The notes under the pieces are model-generated. The model searched no databases and was not told the origin of the DNA. It was given only the letters and a program-made list of their open reading frames with translations. Below, piece by piece: positions 1-9,122 of a DNA stretch of 64,000 bases. This DNA is from Methanoculleus frigidifontis. Its GTDB lineage: Archaea > Halobacteriota > Methanomicrobia > Methanomicrobiales > Methanoculleaceae. How positions within the stretch are numbered: position 1 is the stretch's first letter; every line of letters starts with the position of its first letter. The DNA lies in assembly GCF_030464345.1 (NCBI RefSeq), contig NZ_VCYH01000004.1, positions 1 to 64,000 on the forward strand, given 5' to 3'. The position numbers and the translations under genes are program-made.

Positions 1-1
1 A

Positions 2-27
2 GGGGGCAGGCCCCCTCCCCTGCCCCC
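2..27. repeat. GC-rich inverted repeat at window start
   Basis: A 9-base arm (2-10, GGGGGCAGG) is followed after 8 bases by its exact reverse complement (19-27). It could be the end of a terminator or hairpin belonging to a gene left of the window. No gene is visible in 1-155. Confidence 0.4.
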
Positions 28-129
28 ACCCCCGTGAAGACACTCATCACGGTCCGGTTTTCCACATGTGCTGCAGCGAATCCCCGGCACGGAACATGTT
101 GGAAAAGAAATGCAGACAGATATCGCGAG

Positions 130-143
130 AAAAATGAAAAAAA
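130..143 (-). terminator. oligo-T terminator after the M50 protease gene
   Basis: Read on the minus strand, two T-runs (seven and five T) follow about a dozen bases beyond the stop of the M50/CBS protease gene. Oligo-T tracts are the usual archaeal termination signal. Confidence 0.5.
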
Positions 144-155
144 GAGGAGATCTGC

Positions 156-1286
156 TCACGCCTCTTTGAGCTCCATCACCCGCACGACGTCCGTCCGGGT
201 GACGATCCCCACGAGGTCGCGGTTCGCGACCACCGGGATCCTCCCGATATCGTTCGTCGACATGATCCGGAGAGCCTCGATCAGCGGGGCGTCGGGGGGG
301 AGGGTGATAGGGCTCTTTGACATGATATCGCGCACCTGCAGCGCCTCGCGGTCATGCGGCGTGATCTTATGGACGTCGGAGAGCGCGATGATCCCCGTGA
401 GGGCGCCGTTCTCAACGACCGGGAACCCGAGATGCTTGGTATCGTACATCAGCTCGACCACCTCGGTCACCGGCATGGCCGGCGGGACGGTTCTGACCGG
501 CGTGCTCATGGCATCCGAGACCGAGACGTCCTGCAGGAGAACGTTGTAGCGCAGCGACGTTGCCTCCTGGTTCGCCCCGATATAGATGAAGAAGGCGATG
601 ATGATCAGGATAGGGTTGAAGAGCAGAAACCCGATGATCCCGAAGACCACCGCAAACCCCCGTCCGATATCCGCCGCGATCCGGGTAGCGCGGTTGAGCG
701 GCATTCTTTTTGCAAGCCACGCACGGAGCACCCGGCCGCCGTCCATCGGGAACGCCGGCAGCAGGTTGAACCCGAAGAGCAGAACGTTCAGGAGCCCGAG
801 GTAGCCGAAGGAGAAGACGAGGACGCCGGCAACGGCTGAGTCGGGTATGCCGGCAAAGACGTAGACGAGAGCGCTGCAGACAAGCCCGACGACGAGGCTT
901 GTCAGGGGCCCGGCGAGCGCCATCGGGAGCTCCACCCTCGGATCAGGAACCGTCTCCTCCATCGAGGAGACGCCGCCAAGGATCAGCAGGGTGATGCTGT
1001 TGATCTTGAGCCCCTTGGACTTGGCGACGAGCGAGTGCGCCATCTCGTGGATGAATACCCCGAAGAAGAGGCCGAGCGCCACAACCGTCCCCAGAATATA
1101 CGGATTCCATCCGGCGGTGATCAGGGTCATATCGATCGGCACGCCGAAGAGATCGGCGATGAGCTCCGTCGTCAGCACGATCTGGCTGCCGATGATCCAG
1201 GCAAAGACCGGTATCACCAGGAGGAAACTCCAGTGCAGTTTGACCGGGATCCCTGCAATCTTCCCTATCTGTAACGAGGCGTCCAT
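156..1286 (-). CDS. M50-family site-2 zinc metalloprotease with two C-terminal CBS domains
   Basis: Intramembrane zinc protease, 376 aa. The zinc motif HEMAH lies at residues 80-84 and the third ligand in a PAFPMDGGR motif (Asp182), both within hydrophobic segments, as in site-2 proteases. About residues 256-376 form two CBS repeats, which in this family bind adenine nucleotides or regulate the peptidase. It probably cleaves membrane-anchored regulators, but the substrate is not identifiable here. It is divergent from the PRC-barrel gene with about 50 bases between. No clear Shine-Dalgarno precedes the ATG. Length and domain order match standalone archaeal M50-CBS proteins. Confidence 0.9.
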   Translation of the reverse strand: MDASLQIGKIAGIPVKLHWSFLLVIPVFAWIIGSQIVLTTELIADLFGVPIDMTLITAGWNPYILGTVVALGLFFGVFIHEMAHSLVAKSKGLKINSITLLILGGVSSMEETVPDPRVELPMALAGPLTSLVVGLVCSALVYVFAGIPDSAVAGVLVFSFGYLGLLNVLLFGFNLLPAFPMDGGRVLRAWLAKRMPLNRATRIAADIGRGFAVVFGIIGFLLFNPILIIIAFFIYIGANQEATSLRYNVLLQDVSVSDAMSTPVRTVPPAMPVTEVVELMYDTKHLGFPVVENGALTGIIALSDVHKITPHDREALQVRDIMSKSPITLPPDAPLIEALRIMSTNDIGRIPVVANRDLVGIVTRTDVVRVMELKEA

Positions 1287-1308
1287 GAAAAGGAGTATCT
1301 TTTTTACG

Positions 1309-1322
1309 TTTATAGATATATA
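1309..1322 (+). promoter_or_regulatory. TATA box of the PRC-barrel gene
   Basis: The A/T-only block TTTATAGATATATA has its left part centred about 26 bases before the ATG at 1339, which predicts a leaderless or nearly leaderless transcript. No strong Shine-Dalgarno is present. Confidence 0.55.
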
Positions 1323-1338
1323 CCTTCAGAGAATACCG

Positions 1339-1602
1339 ATGAGAACCCAGATCACAGAGCTGTTCGGACTGAATGTCTATACCGACAAGGCCGTCTATGT
1401 CGGGAGTGTCGATGACGTCGTGATCGATGTGGACGCCAAGAAGATCGATTCGCTCGCCGTCGGGAACCTGAACCCCGAGATCGGCGAGATCAAGGGCTAC
1501 AAAGGACTGCAGATACCCTTCCGCATCATCAAGAACATCAGCGACATCGTCCTGATCCGCCACGTTGCCGGCGTCTTCAAATCCCCGCAGGAGAAAGAGT
1601 AA
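1339..1602 (+). CDS. PRC-barrel domain protein
   Basis: Small soluble protein of 87 aa that is essentially one PRC-barrel domain: an N-terminal strand with a GLNVYTDKAVYVG pattern, then a VGSVDDVVIDVD strand pair, and a late segment near IPFRIIKNISDIVLI. Archaeal stand-alone PRC-barrel proteins have been linked to RNA metabolism (the family resembles the RimM C-terminal domain) and to division complexes, but nothing here proves a role. The ATG at 1339 was chosen because it starts the conserved domain and sits just below the TATA box. It is followed after 37 bases by the Thg1-like gene on the same strand. Confidence 0.85.
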   Translation: MRTQITELFGLNVYTDKAVYVGSVDDVVIDVDAKKIDSLAVGNLNPEIGEIKGYKGLQIPFRIIKNISDIVLIRHVAGVFKSPQEKE

Positions 1603-1639
1603 CGCAACGATTCCGGACTACAAAACGCCGCCCGCTGCG

Positions 1640-2377
1640 ATGGATCCGCACGAGAGGGAGATCTTCTCCGCACTGTCGATATTCCCGCCCATATTTATCA
1701 GGCTCGACGGACGGGCATTTCACCGCCTCTCCCGCGAGCTGCGCCTCTCAAAGCCCTTTGATCCGGTGTTCCACGGAAGCATGACCGCGGTCGCGCAGCA
1801 GCTCCTCACCGGGAGCGGGCTTGAACCCGCATTTGCCTATACTTTTTCCGACGAGGTCAGCCTTTATTTTACGACGCTGCCGTTCTCCGGGAGAATCGAG
1901 AAGCTCGACTCGGTCGCCGCAGCCTTTGCCGCAAGCGCCCTCACCATTCAGCTCGGGCTTACGACGCCCCTCTCCTTCGACGCCCGGGTGATCCCGGCGA
2001 CGCCCGAGTTCGCGGTCGAGTATCTCACCTGGCGGCAGAACGAGGCCTGGCGCAATCACATCAACGGCTACTGCCAGCAGGCGCTCATCGAAGAGGGGCT
2101 CTCTTCCCGTGCCGCCGCCACGCGCCTGCGGGGAGTATCGGCCGCAGCAATGCACGAGATGATGTTTGCACGGGGCGTGAACCTTGCGGAAACCCCGGCA
2201 TGGCAGCGCCGGGGAACGCTGGTCTGCCGGGAGACCGTGATAAAAGAGGGGTACAACCCCGTAACCGGCGAAGTTGTGGAGACGACCCGGAAGACGCCCC
2301 GGGTTCTCGACGACCTGCCGCTCTTCTCGACACCGGAAGGGGAGCGGCTGATCGCCTCACTGACCGCCGGCCTGTGA
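1640..2377 (+). CDS. thg1: tRNA(His) guanylyltransferase (Thg1-family 3'-5' polymerase)
   Basis: 245 aa. Thg1 enzymes add nucleotides in the 3'-5' direction to tRNA 5' ends, using a polymerase-like palm. Visible motifs are RLDGRAFHRL (residues 21-30, with Asp23) and FSDEVSLYF (Asp71/Glu72), the two metal-binding carboxylate blocks, followed by FDARV and a YLTWRQNEAWRN segment typical of the family. Archaeal members do templated addition and may repair tRNA 5' ends. I chose the internal ATG at 1640 because the upstream in-frame stretch overlaps the PRC-barrel gene and looks non-coding. The 3' end overlaps the convergent ileS gene by 21 bases. Confidence 0.88.
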   Translation: MDPHEREIFSALSIFPPIFIRLDGRAFHRLSRELRLSKPFDPVFHGSMTAVAQQLLTGSGLEPAFAYTFSDEVSLYFTTLPFSGRIEKLDSVAAAFAASALTIQLGLTTPLSFDARVIPATPEFAVEYLTWRQNEAWRNHINGYCQQALIEEGLSSRAAATRLRGVSAAAMHEMMFARGVNLAETPAWQRRGTLVCRETVIKEGYNPVTGEVVETTRKTPRVLDDLPLFSTPEGERLIASLTAGL

Positions 2378-5300
2378 GATACCCATCCGCATGGAGACGC
2401 CTTCCACGTCCCAGTCTTTTGCAAGCGCCCACTTCCGTCCCTGATCGCCGTTCTCGCCCGGCGAGCGGATGACCAGATCTTTTGCCCGGACTTCCTGGCT
2501 GATGCCCGTCGCCCACGCAGAGCGGATCAGGTCGGCGACCCGGGAGTCCTCGACCTGCACGTCGGCGGCGATGAAGTCGTCCACGTTCAGGTTCAGCTGC
2601 CGGCGCATCTCCTGGATCCGGCGGATGACCTCGCGGGCATACCCCTCGGCCTCGAGGTCGGGCGTCAGCGTCACGTCCACGTAGACCGTCGCGTCCTTCA
2701 TGGGCGCGGCGTAGACCCCCTCCGGGAGCGACTCGGTGAAGGTGACGTGCCGGGCGGTGAGCTCGTAACCGCCGAGCGCGGCCTTGCCGTCCGCCTCGAT
2801 CGCGGCCTTGAGGGCGCTGCCGCCGGCCTGCTCGATCAGCGCCTTCACCTTCGGCCCTTCCTTCCCAAACTCCGGCCCTATTGCACGCATCACCGGTTCC
2901 GCCTGCCAGCTGAGCCGGTCCCAGGCACCTTCCACAACCGTGACCGTCCGGCTGTTCGCGCGGGCCCGCGCAAGCGGCTTGAGGTCCCCGACGGCATCCC
3001 TGACGAGATCGCTTTCGGTCACCACGACGCACTCCTCGACCGGCCAGCGGAGCTTGCGCTTTCCGGCCTGCCGGGCGTTCGCCACCGCATCGTCGAAGGA
3101 GCGGATGACGTCCATCGCCGCTTCGAGGTGCGTGTCGATGAGGAGGGGATCGGGCTCTATCCGGTCGAGCATGTGCACGCTCTCGGGGTCACCCTCCATC
3201 CGGAGATTCTGGTAGATCTGCTCGGTGATGTGCGGGACGAAGGGCGCGAAGAGGCCGACAAGGCGGCGCATGACGTAATAGATCGTCTCGTAGGCGAAGC
3301 GTTTCTCCGGCGCATCCTCCTCGAGCCACATCCGGGAGCGGACGAGCTGGACGTACCAGCGCGAGAGGTCCTCGAGGACGAAGTTTGTCAGCGCCCGGGT
3401 CACCCGGTGCAGCTGGTACTCTTCCATCTCCTCCTCGACCTGTCCGGCGAGCGAGTTGACCCGGGAGATGATCCAGCGGTCCGCCTCGGGGAGGTCTCGG
3501 CGGCGCTCGCGGAGAAGCGAGGCGTCCCACCGACCGTCCGCATCCGTTGCAGGCTGGAACGCGTCCAGGATCATGTAGGGCAGCGGGAAGCGGTAGACGT
3601 TCCAGAGGATGTTGACCGCCCGGTGCACCGTCTTGACACCGTCCCAGTTGAACTTCAGGTCGTCCCAGGGGGCGCTCGCCGAAAGGATGTAGAGGCGGAG
3701 AACGTCGACACCGTACTGGTTCATCACCTCGTCGGGCGTCACCACGTTGCCGAAACTCTTGCTCATCTTCCGGCCCTCGGCATCGAGGGCGAACCCGTGC
3801 ATGAGGACGCTTCTATAGGGCGAGCGGTCAAAGGCAATCATGCTCGCCCCGAGCTGGGAGTAGAACCAGCCACGGGTCTGGTCCTGGCCTTCGGTGATGA
3901 AGTCGGCGGGCCAGTACTTCTCGAAGGCCTCACGCTGCCGCGGGAACCCGAGCGTCGCCCAGGAAGCCACGGCCGAGTCGAACCAGACATCGAAGATGTC
4001 CTCGACGCGACGCATCACGCCCCCGCAGGAGCAGGGCAGGGTGACGCCGTCGACGTAGGGGCGGTGGGGGTCCGGGATGGTGGTGCCGGAGAGATCCGCG
4101 AGCTCGGCGATGGTCCCGACGACGGTGTACGTGCTGCACGCCTCGCACTGCCAGATCGGGATCGGGATACCCCAGTAGCGCTGCCGGGAGATGCACCAGT
4201 CGCGCGAATCGGCCACGAAATCGTGGAACCGGGCGCTTCCCGCCCACTCGGGGTGCCAGGCGACGTCCCGGATCTCCTCGAGCATCCGGTCGCGGATACC
4301 GGTCGCCTTCAGGAACCACTGCTCCGTCGCCCGGAAGATGATCGGCGTCTTGCACCGCCAGCAGTGACCGTAGCGGTGGACGATCGTCTTTCTGGCGATG
4401 AGATTGTCGCCGAGGGCGTCGATGACCACGTCGTTGGCATCGCGGACGTACATATCCGCAAAGGCCCCGGCCGAGGGGAGGAAACAGCCGCCGCCGTCGA
4501 CCGGACAGAAGACCTCGAGCCCCTCCTTGATGCCGAGCAGGTAGTCGTCCCACCCATGGCCGGGCGCGATATGGACGAGGCCGGTGTTTTCCATGGTGAC
4601 GAAGTCGGCCGCGACGACGCGGTGGCGGATCTCGCGCTGCTGCGGCACCTGCGCGGCAAGCGGAGAGGTATACTCCACACCCACGAGATCGCTGCCGGGC
4701 ACGCGCTCGAGCACCTCGTAGTCCTGGTACCGCCCGAGTTTCAGCACCGGTTCGACGAGATCGTCGGCGATCCAGAGGAGCTCCTCGGCGAAGTCCTTCT
4801 TTGCAAGCACCCGCGCATAGGTGAAGTCGGCATCGACGGCGACCGCGACGTTCGCCGGGAGCGTCCACGGTGTCGTCGTCCAGATGACGAGATACTCGTT
4901 CTCCCGACCCGCGACCGGGAACTTGACGAAGATCGACGGGTCTTTCTCGTCCCAGTACTCCACCTCAGAGTCGGCGATGGCGGTCTCGCACCGGGGGCAC
5001 CAGTTCACCACGCGGTGCCCGCGCTCGAGAAGCCCGCGCTCCTCCGCCCGCTTCAGCGTCCACCAGGCGGCCTCGATGTAGTCCTCCGTGATCGTCTGGT
5101 AGGGATTCTCGAAGTCGAGCCAGATACCGAGCCGCTTGAACTGCTCGCTCATGATATCCTTGTGCGTCTCGGCGAATGTCCGGCAGCGCTCGATGAACGC
5201 TGCGATGCCGTACTCCTCGATATCCTTCTTGGACGTAAACCCGAGCTCGTGCTCCACCTTCACCTCGATCGGAAGGCCGTGCATATCGTAGCCCGCACGC

Positions 5301-5539
5301 TCGATGACAGAGCGGCCGCACATCCGGTGGTAGCGGAGGATCGCGTCCTTGAGAATCTTGTTCCAGGCGGTACCGAGATGGATGTGGCCGGTGGTGTACG
5401 GCGGTCCGTCGACAAAGAAGAACGGCCTGCCGGCGCTGCGGAGCTGCTGCACTTCTGCATAGGTATCGCGCACCGACCAGAAGTCCTGAGCCCATTCTTC
5501 AACGGCATGCGCATCGTAGCTGCTGGTGACCTCTTTCAC
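2357..5539 (-). CDS. ileS: Isoleucyl-tRNA synthetase
   Basis: Class Ia synthetase of 1060 aa charging tRNA-Ile. The HIGH signature appears as HIHLG at residues 52-56 and KMSKS at 591-595. Two CxxC pairs (WCPRC near 170 and CWRC near 385) fit the editing and zinc regions, and the C-terminal part is the archaeal/eukaryal anticodon-binding type. I place the start at a GTG (5539) because GAGGGA lies six bases before it; the longer in-frame extension reads through promoter sequence. The gene is convergent with thg1 (overlap of 21 bases) and divergent from the LOG-like gene. Confidence 0.95.
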   Translation of the reverse strand: MKEVTSSYDAHAVEEWAQDFWSVRDTYAEVQQLRSAGRPFFFVDGPPYTTGHIHLGTAWNKILKDAILRYHRMCGRSVIERAGYDMHGLPIEVKVEHELGFTSKKDIEEYGIAAFIERCRTFAETHKDIMSEQFKRLGIWLDFENPYQTITEDYIEAAWWTLKRAEERGLLERGHRVVNWCPRCETAIADSEVEYWDEKDPSIFVKFPVAGRENEYLVIWTTTPWTLPANVAVAVDADFTYARVLAKKDFAEELLWIADDLVEPVLKLGRYQDYEVLERVPGSDLVGVEYTSPLAAQVPQQREIRHRVVAADFVTMENTGLVHIAPGHGWDDYLLGIKEGLEVFCPVDGGGCFLPSAGAFADMYVRDANDVVIDALGDNLIARKTIVHRYGHCWRCKTPIIFRATEQWFLKATGIRDRMLEEIRDVAWHPEWAGSARFHDFVADSRDWCISRQRYWGIPIPIWQCEACSTYTVVGTIAELADLSGTTIPDPHRPYVDGVTLPCSCGGVMRRVEDIFDVWFDSAVASWATLGFPRQREAFEKYWPADFITEGQDQTRGWFYSQLGASMIAFDRSPYRSVLMHGFALDAEGRKMSKSFGNVVTPDEVMNQYGVDVLRLYILSASAPWDDLKFNWDGVKTVHRAVNILWNVYRFPLPYMILDAFQPATDADGRWDASLLRERRRDLPEADRWIISRVNSLAGQVEEEMEEYQLHRVTRALTNFVLEDLSRWYVQLVRSRMWLEEDAPEKRFAYETIYYVMRRLVGLFAPFVPHITEQIYQNLRMEGDPESVHMLDRIEPDPLLIDTHLEAAMDVIRSFDDAVANARQAGKRKLRWPVEECVVVTESDLVRDAVGDLKPLARARANSRTVTVVEGAWDRLSWQAEPVMRAIGPEFGKEGPKVKALIEQAGGSALKAAIEADGKAALGGYELTARHVTFTESLPEGVYAAPMKDATVYVDVTLTPDLEAEGYAREVIRRIQEMRRQLNLNVDDFIAADVQVEDSRVADLIRSAWATGISQEVRAKDLVIRSPGENGDQGRKWALAKDWDVEGVSMRMGISQAGGQ

Positions 5540-5654
5540 CTTGAATCCCTCATAAACACACTCTGTGTAGTATGTGGCGCTCCGGGGACAAAGTATTTTG
5601 GAGTACCTCCAGGCGGGCACCACCTCTTTATGCCGGGGCGCCGATGCTGCATCC

Positions 5655-6137
5655 ATGCAGATAGCGGTCATCGGGAGGGGGGATGCTTCGGCAGAGGAGT
5701 GTGAAGCGGCCGAGACGGTCGGCTACCTCATCGCAGGCAACCACGAGACGGTCGTCTGCGGCGGCCTTTCCGGCGTGATGGAGGCAGCCTGCAGAGGCGC
5801 AAAAGAGGCGGGCGGAACGACGGTCGGCATCCTGCCCGGCACGGAGGGCGGCAATCGGTTCCTCGACGTCGTCGTCAGGACCGGGCTCGGGCACGCCCGC
5901 AACGTGGTGCTGGTGCAGTCGGCAGACGCCGTCATCGCCGTCGGCGGGGGATACGGCACCCTCTCGGAGATTGCGATCGCCCTGAAAACAGACATCCCGG
6001 TCTTCGGCTATAGGACCTGGGAGATCGAGGGAGTGATGAAGTGCCTCACTCCCGAAGAGGCTGTCCTGCTCGCAGTTCGCGCAGGACGCCTGTTTCACGA
6101 GTCTCGTAGCCGCCGAGAGAGCGGAGAGCCGCTTTGA
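5655..6137 (+). CDS. LOG-family / TIGR00725-like nucleotide-binding Rossmann protein
   Basis: 160 aa Rossmann-like protein. It shows the family blocks CGGLSGVMEAACRGAKEAGG (residues 34-53) and GGGYGTLSEI with PGGGT-like spacing, as in the LOG/lysine-decarboxylase-like superfamily. Members bind nucleotides or molybdenum cofactor, and some hydrolyse nucleoside monophosphates; the substrate here is unknown. Start at the ATG that opens the MQIAVIGRG strand. Its last 92 bases overlap the convergent MoeA gene, so either stop context may deserve checking. Its position next to the MoeA pair makes a molybdopterin link possible but unproven. Confidence 0.8.
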   Translation: MQIAVIGRGDASAEECEAAETVGYLIAGNHETVVCGGLSGVMEAACRGAKEAGGTTVGILPGTEGGNRFLDVVVRTGLGHARNVVLVQSADAVIAVGGGYGTLSEIAIALKTDIPVFGYRTWEIEGVMKCLTPEEAVLLAVRAGRLFHESRSRRESGEPL

Positions 6138-7926
6138 ACCGGTCGGACGAGACCGCCTCGATCAGCGCGGCGACCCGCGGGTCATCGACGGTGTCGCGGT
6201 GCATGACGAGCTCGTAGCGCTCCGTCGCCACGGGCGAAAACGCGAGATCGAGGGCTTTTGCGGCGCTGTAGACGCCCATCCCGGCATCCGCATCGCCGGT
6301 GCGCACCGCGAGCGCCACCGCAAGGTGCGTCGTCATCTCGCGGTCGTAGCCCGGTATCGAAGCGGGATCGAACCCGCGCTCCTTCAGAAAGTGATCGAGG
6401 AGCATCCGCGTCCCGGAGCCTTTCTGCCGGTTGACGAAGGCGTGCCCCGGCAGGTCGTCGAGGGTCATGCCGTCACGGGAGATGATCCCCTGCTGCCGCT
6501 CGGCCACGCAGAGGAGGAGAAGGTCGGCATCCGGCAGGTAGCGCTGCAGGTACGGAATGTTGTAGCTCCCGTCCGGGGCCAGCAGGTGCATCGGCGCCGC
6601 GTGACACTCCCGCTTCTTCAGCGCGAGCACCCCGCCCATACTCCCGGTATGCGTGGAGTGGAGATCGACGCCGGCCGGCCGGACGATATCGGCGAGGTGG
6701 TCGAGCGCCGGGTCGTGGCTGCCCGTGATCAGCAGCACCTCTTCTGCGAGGCTCTCTGGCACCCGGAGGCGTGCGCGAACCGTCTCCCCGGCCTCGACGC
6801 CCTCGCTCGATGCCGGGATCTGCATGAAGGCGTTTGCCCGGACGGCGCTCATCTGGACGCCCGCACCCCGGGACTGGGGCACCGCCACCCAGGCGTCGCC
6901 GACCCTCCCGGCGGTGAGGAGGACGAACTCGTCGGTGCCGATCTCGGAGTGGAGGCTCGTGGTCATCCGCGCCTCGACGGTCTCGGGCTCCGGGCGGACA
7001 AGCCCGGAGCGGGAGAGGAGGGGGAGCACGATCTCGCGCAGAACGGTGAGGGCCGCAAGCGGGTAGCCGGGAAGCCCGATAACCGGTTTGTCATTGATCC
7101 GCCCGATGATGACGGGCTTGCCCGGCTTGATCCCGACCCCGTGGACGAGGACTTCCCCGAGGTCCGCGATGACGTCGGCGGTGAAGTCGCGGGTGCCGGC
7201 GGACGAGCCGGCGGAGATGAGCAGGACGTCGTTTTCCCTGACGCCCCGGAGGACGGCGTCCCGGATGAGGTCGTAGTCGTCGACGACGATCGGGTAGCGG
7301 CGGGCGTCCGCCCCCGCCTCCCGCAGCACCGCCGCTGCCATCAGGGTGTTGCTCTCCACCACCTTGCCGGGAGCAGGGCGCTCGCCGGCGGGCACGAGCT
7401 CCGAACCCGTCGGGACCAGCCCGACCCGGACGCTGTAGACCTCGACTTCGGTCACGCCGTAGGAGGCGAGCGCCCCGGTCTCGTGCGCCTGCACGCGGTG
7501 GCGCGAGGGGACGATCATCTCCGACTCCCCGATGTCCTCGCCGACCGGCCGGACGTGCTGCCAGGGGCTGACCGGCTTTCGGATGGTATACCCGCCGCCG
7601 TCCTCCTCCCAGACGTCCTCAATCATGATCACGGCGTCGTACTCCGGCGGCACGATGTTGCCGGTGTTGACGCGGGCGGCGGAGGAGAGCGTGACCGGGT
7701 GCTGCTCGCTCGCCCCGACCGTCTCGGCGCTCCGCACGGCGATCCCGTCCATCGCGGAGAGGTGGATCTCGGGGACCGAGAACCGGGCGAAGATGGGGTT
7801 CGCGGTGATCCGGCCGACCGCGTTCTCGAGCGGGACGGTCTCCGTTCCAGGCGCAAAATCGAACGAGCGGGCGACGAGCGCGTTCGCCTCGGCGAGGGAG
7901 ATGACGGAGAGGTAGCGCCTCACCAC
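6046..7926 (-). CDS. moeA: MoeA molybdopterin molybdenumtransferase fused to a periplasmic-binding-like domain
   Basis: 626 aa. Residues 1 to about 400 are MoeA: a SAMDGIAV block, VPTGSELVPAG, an SAGSSAG active-site loop and PGKPVIIG followed by GLPGYPLAAL, as expected for metal insertion into molybdopterin. The remaining 220 residues form a PBP-like (LysR-substrate-binding-like) domain with a TGSHDPALDHLAD start and the QKGSGTRMLLDHFL block. That fusion is known in archaea and presumably senses molybdate, tungstate or a cofactor ligand. The gene starts within the end of the upstream moeA (7-base overlap), so the two are co-translated. Its 3' end runs 92 bases into the convergent LOG-like gene. 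Confidence 0.93.
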   Translation of the reverse strand: MVRRYLSVISLAEANALVARSFDFAPGTETVPLENAVGRITANPIFARFSVPEIHLSAMDGIAVRSAETVGASEQHPVTLSSAARVNTGNIVPPEYDAVIMIEDVWEEDGGGYTIRKPVSPWQHVRPVGEDIGESEMIVPSRHRVQAHETGALASYGVTEVEVYSVRVGLVPTGSELVPAGERPAPGKVVESNTLMAAAVLREAGADARRYPIVVDDYDLIRDAVLRGVRENDVLLISAGSSAGTRDFTADVIADLGEVLVHGVGIKPGKPVIIGRINDKPVIGLPGYPLAALTVLREIVLPLLSRSGLVRPEPETVEARMTTSLHSEIGTDEFVLLTAGRVGDAWVAVPQSRGAGVQMSAVRANAFMQIPASSEGVEAGETVRARLRVPESLAEEVLLITGSHDPALDHLADIVRPAGVDLHSTHTGSMGGVLALKKRECHAAPMHLLAPDGSYNIPYLQRYLPDADLLLLCVAERQQGIISRDGMTLDDLPGHAFVNRQKGSGTRMLLDHFLKERGFDPASIPGYDREMTTHLAVALAVRTGDADAGMGVYSAAKALDLAFSPVATERYELVMHRDTVDDPRVAALIEAVSSDRFKAALRSLGGYETRETGVLRELRAGQPLRE

Positions 7927-9122
7927 AGGATCACCTCGACCTCTTCATCCACTTCAAGACCCTCCCTCCCTGCCGGGACCCGGACGAGGCCGGTGCTCCG
8001 GACGAGAGTGTTTAAAAGGCCGGACTTCCCGAAGACCGGTGTGGCCCGGCCATCCTGCACCGCGACCCGCACGTAGTCCTCCCTGCCCCGCTGCGACGGG
8101 ACGTTCTGCGCCATGCGGGCGGCGGTGGTGCGGCGGGCAACCTCTGTCTGCATCATCGCGGCGAGCAGGTGATCGACGATCGCCACCAGCACGACGTACG
8201 CGGACGCCGGATGGCCGGGAAGCCCGATCACCGGTTTTTCCGCCGCCTGCCCGATGATCGTGGGCTTTCCGGGTGCGATGGCGACGCCGTGGACCAGGAC
8301 CTGCCCGAGCGATGCGATGGCGGCGGAGGTATTGTCCCGTTCGTCCTTCGAGCTCCCGCCCGATATCAGGACGAGGTCGCACTCTCCGAGCGCGGCGGTG
8401 AGCGTCCGGGTAAGGGCGTCCCGGTCGTCCCGGATGATGCCGTAGTAGACCGGATGGCACCCCCGCTCCGTCACGAAGCTGCCGCAGAGGTAGGAGTTGA
8501 CGTCCCGGACCTCTCCGGTGCGGGGAACCGAGACCACCGGAACGAGTTCGTTGCCGGTCGAGATGATCCCGACCTTCGGCACCGCAACGACGCCCACCGC
8601 GTCCGCGCCGGCGGCCGCCGCCACCCCGACGTCCCGGGGGGAGAGGGTCGTTCCCGCCGCAAGGACGACCTCGCCGGCGGTGAAGTCCTCATCGGCATGG
8701 ACGACGTTCTCCCCGGGCGCGACCGCCCGGTGCACCAGCACGTCGTCGCCGACCTGCTCGCAGTACTCGATCATGGCCACCGCGTCGGCACCGGCGGGAA
8801 GGGGCCCTCCGGTGGGGACGTACATACACGACCCCGGAGCGATGGCAGCGCCGTCATCACCCCCCATCGCGACCCGGCCGCGGTAGTGGAGCATCGCCGG
8901 GATCGCCTCGCCCGCTCCCACGGTATCGGCCGCGGCAACCGCGTAGCCGTCGACGGTGGAGCGGTCGAAGCCGGGGATATCGACGTCGGCACATACGTCT
9001 CCGGCCAGGACACGGCGGAGCGCATCCTCGAGCGGGACCTCCTCACTGCGGGGAGGCGGGGCGATCCCCCGTGCGGTCTCGACCGCCTCGGCAACGGAGA
9101 CGACCTGCAGAAACAGTTTCAT
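7920..9122 (-). CDS. moeA: MoeA molybdopterin molybdenumtransferase (short form)
   Basis: 400 aa stand-alone MoeA paralogue. Signature blocks are RSTVDGYAV near residue 57, PTGGPLPAGADAV near 110, ISTGNELVPV near 190, ISGGSSKDERDN near 255 and PGKPTIIG / GLPGHPASAY near 290-310. It catalyses transfer of molybdenum or tungsten to activated molybdopterin in the cytosol. Two different MoeA proteins in tandem are common in archaea and may split Mo and W or adenylylated-cofactor steps; that division is inference. The gene is coupled by an ATGA overlap to a small Cys protein upstream and overlaps the fused MoeA downstream by seven bases. Confidence 0.94.
   Translation of the reverse strand: MKLFLQVVSVAEAVETARGIAPPPRSEEVPLEDALRRVLAGDVCADVDIPGFDRSTVDGYAVAAADTVGAGEAIPAMLHYRGRVAMGGDDGAAIAPGSCMYVPTGGPLPAGADAVAMIEYCEQVGDDVLVHRAVAPGENVVHADEDFTAGEVVLAAGTTLSPRDVGVAAAAGADAVGVVAVPKVGIISTGNELVPVVSVPRTGEVRDVNSYLCGSFVTERGCHPVYYGIIRDDRDALTRTLTAALGECDLVLISGGSSKDERDNTSAAIASLGQVLVHGVAIAPGKPTIIGQAAEKPVIGLPGHPASAYVVLVAIVDHLLAAMMQTEVARRTTAARMAQNVPSQRGREDYVRVAVQDGRATPVFGKSGLLNTLVRSTGLVRVPAGREGLEVDEEVEVILW

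Noticed and set aside
2747-5704. Long plus-strand frame antisense to ileS
   Set aside because: Its translation is Arg/Asp/Val-rich with no domain and mirrors a confident synthetase gene on the other strand; high GC keeps antisense frames open.
6199-8076. Long plus-strand frame antisense to moeA
   Set aside because: Same GC-driven shadow effect; the minus strand encodes clear MoeA motifs throughout.
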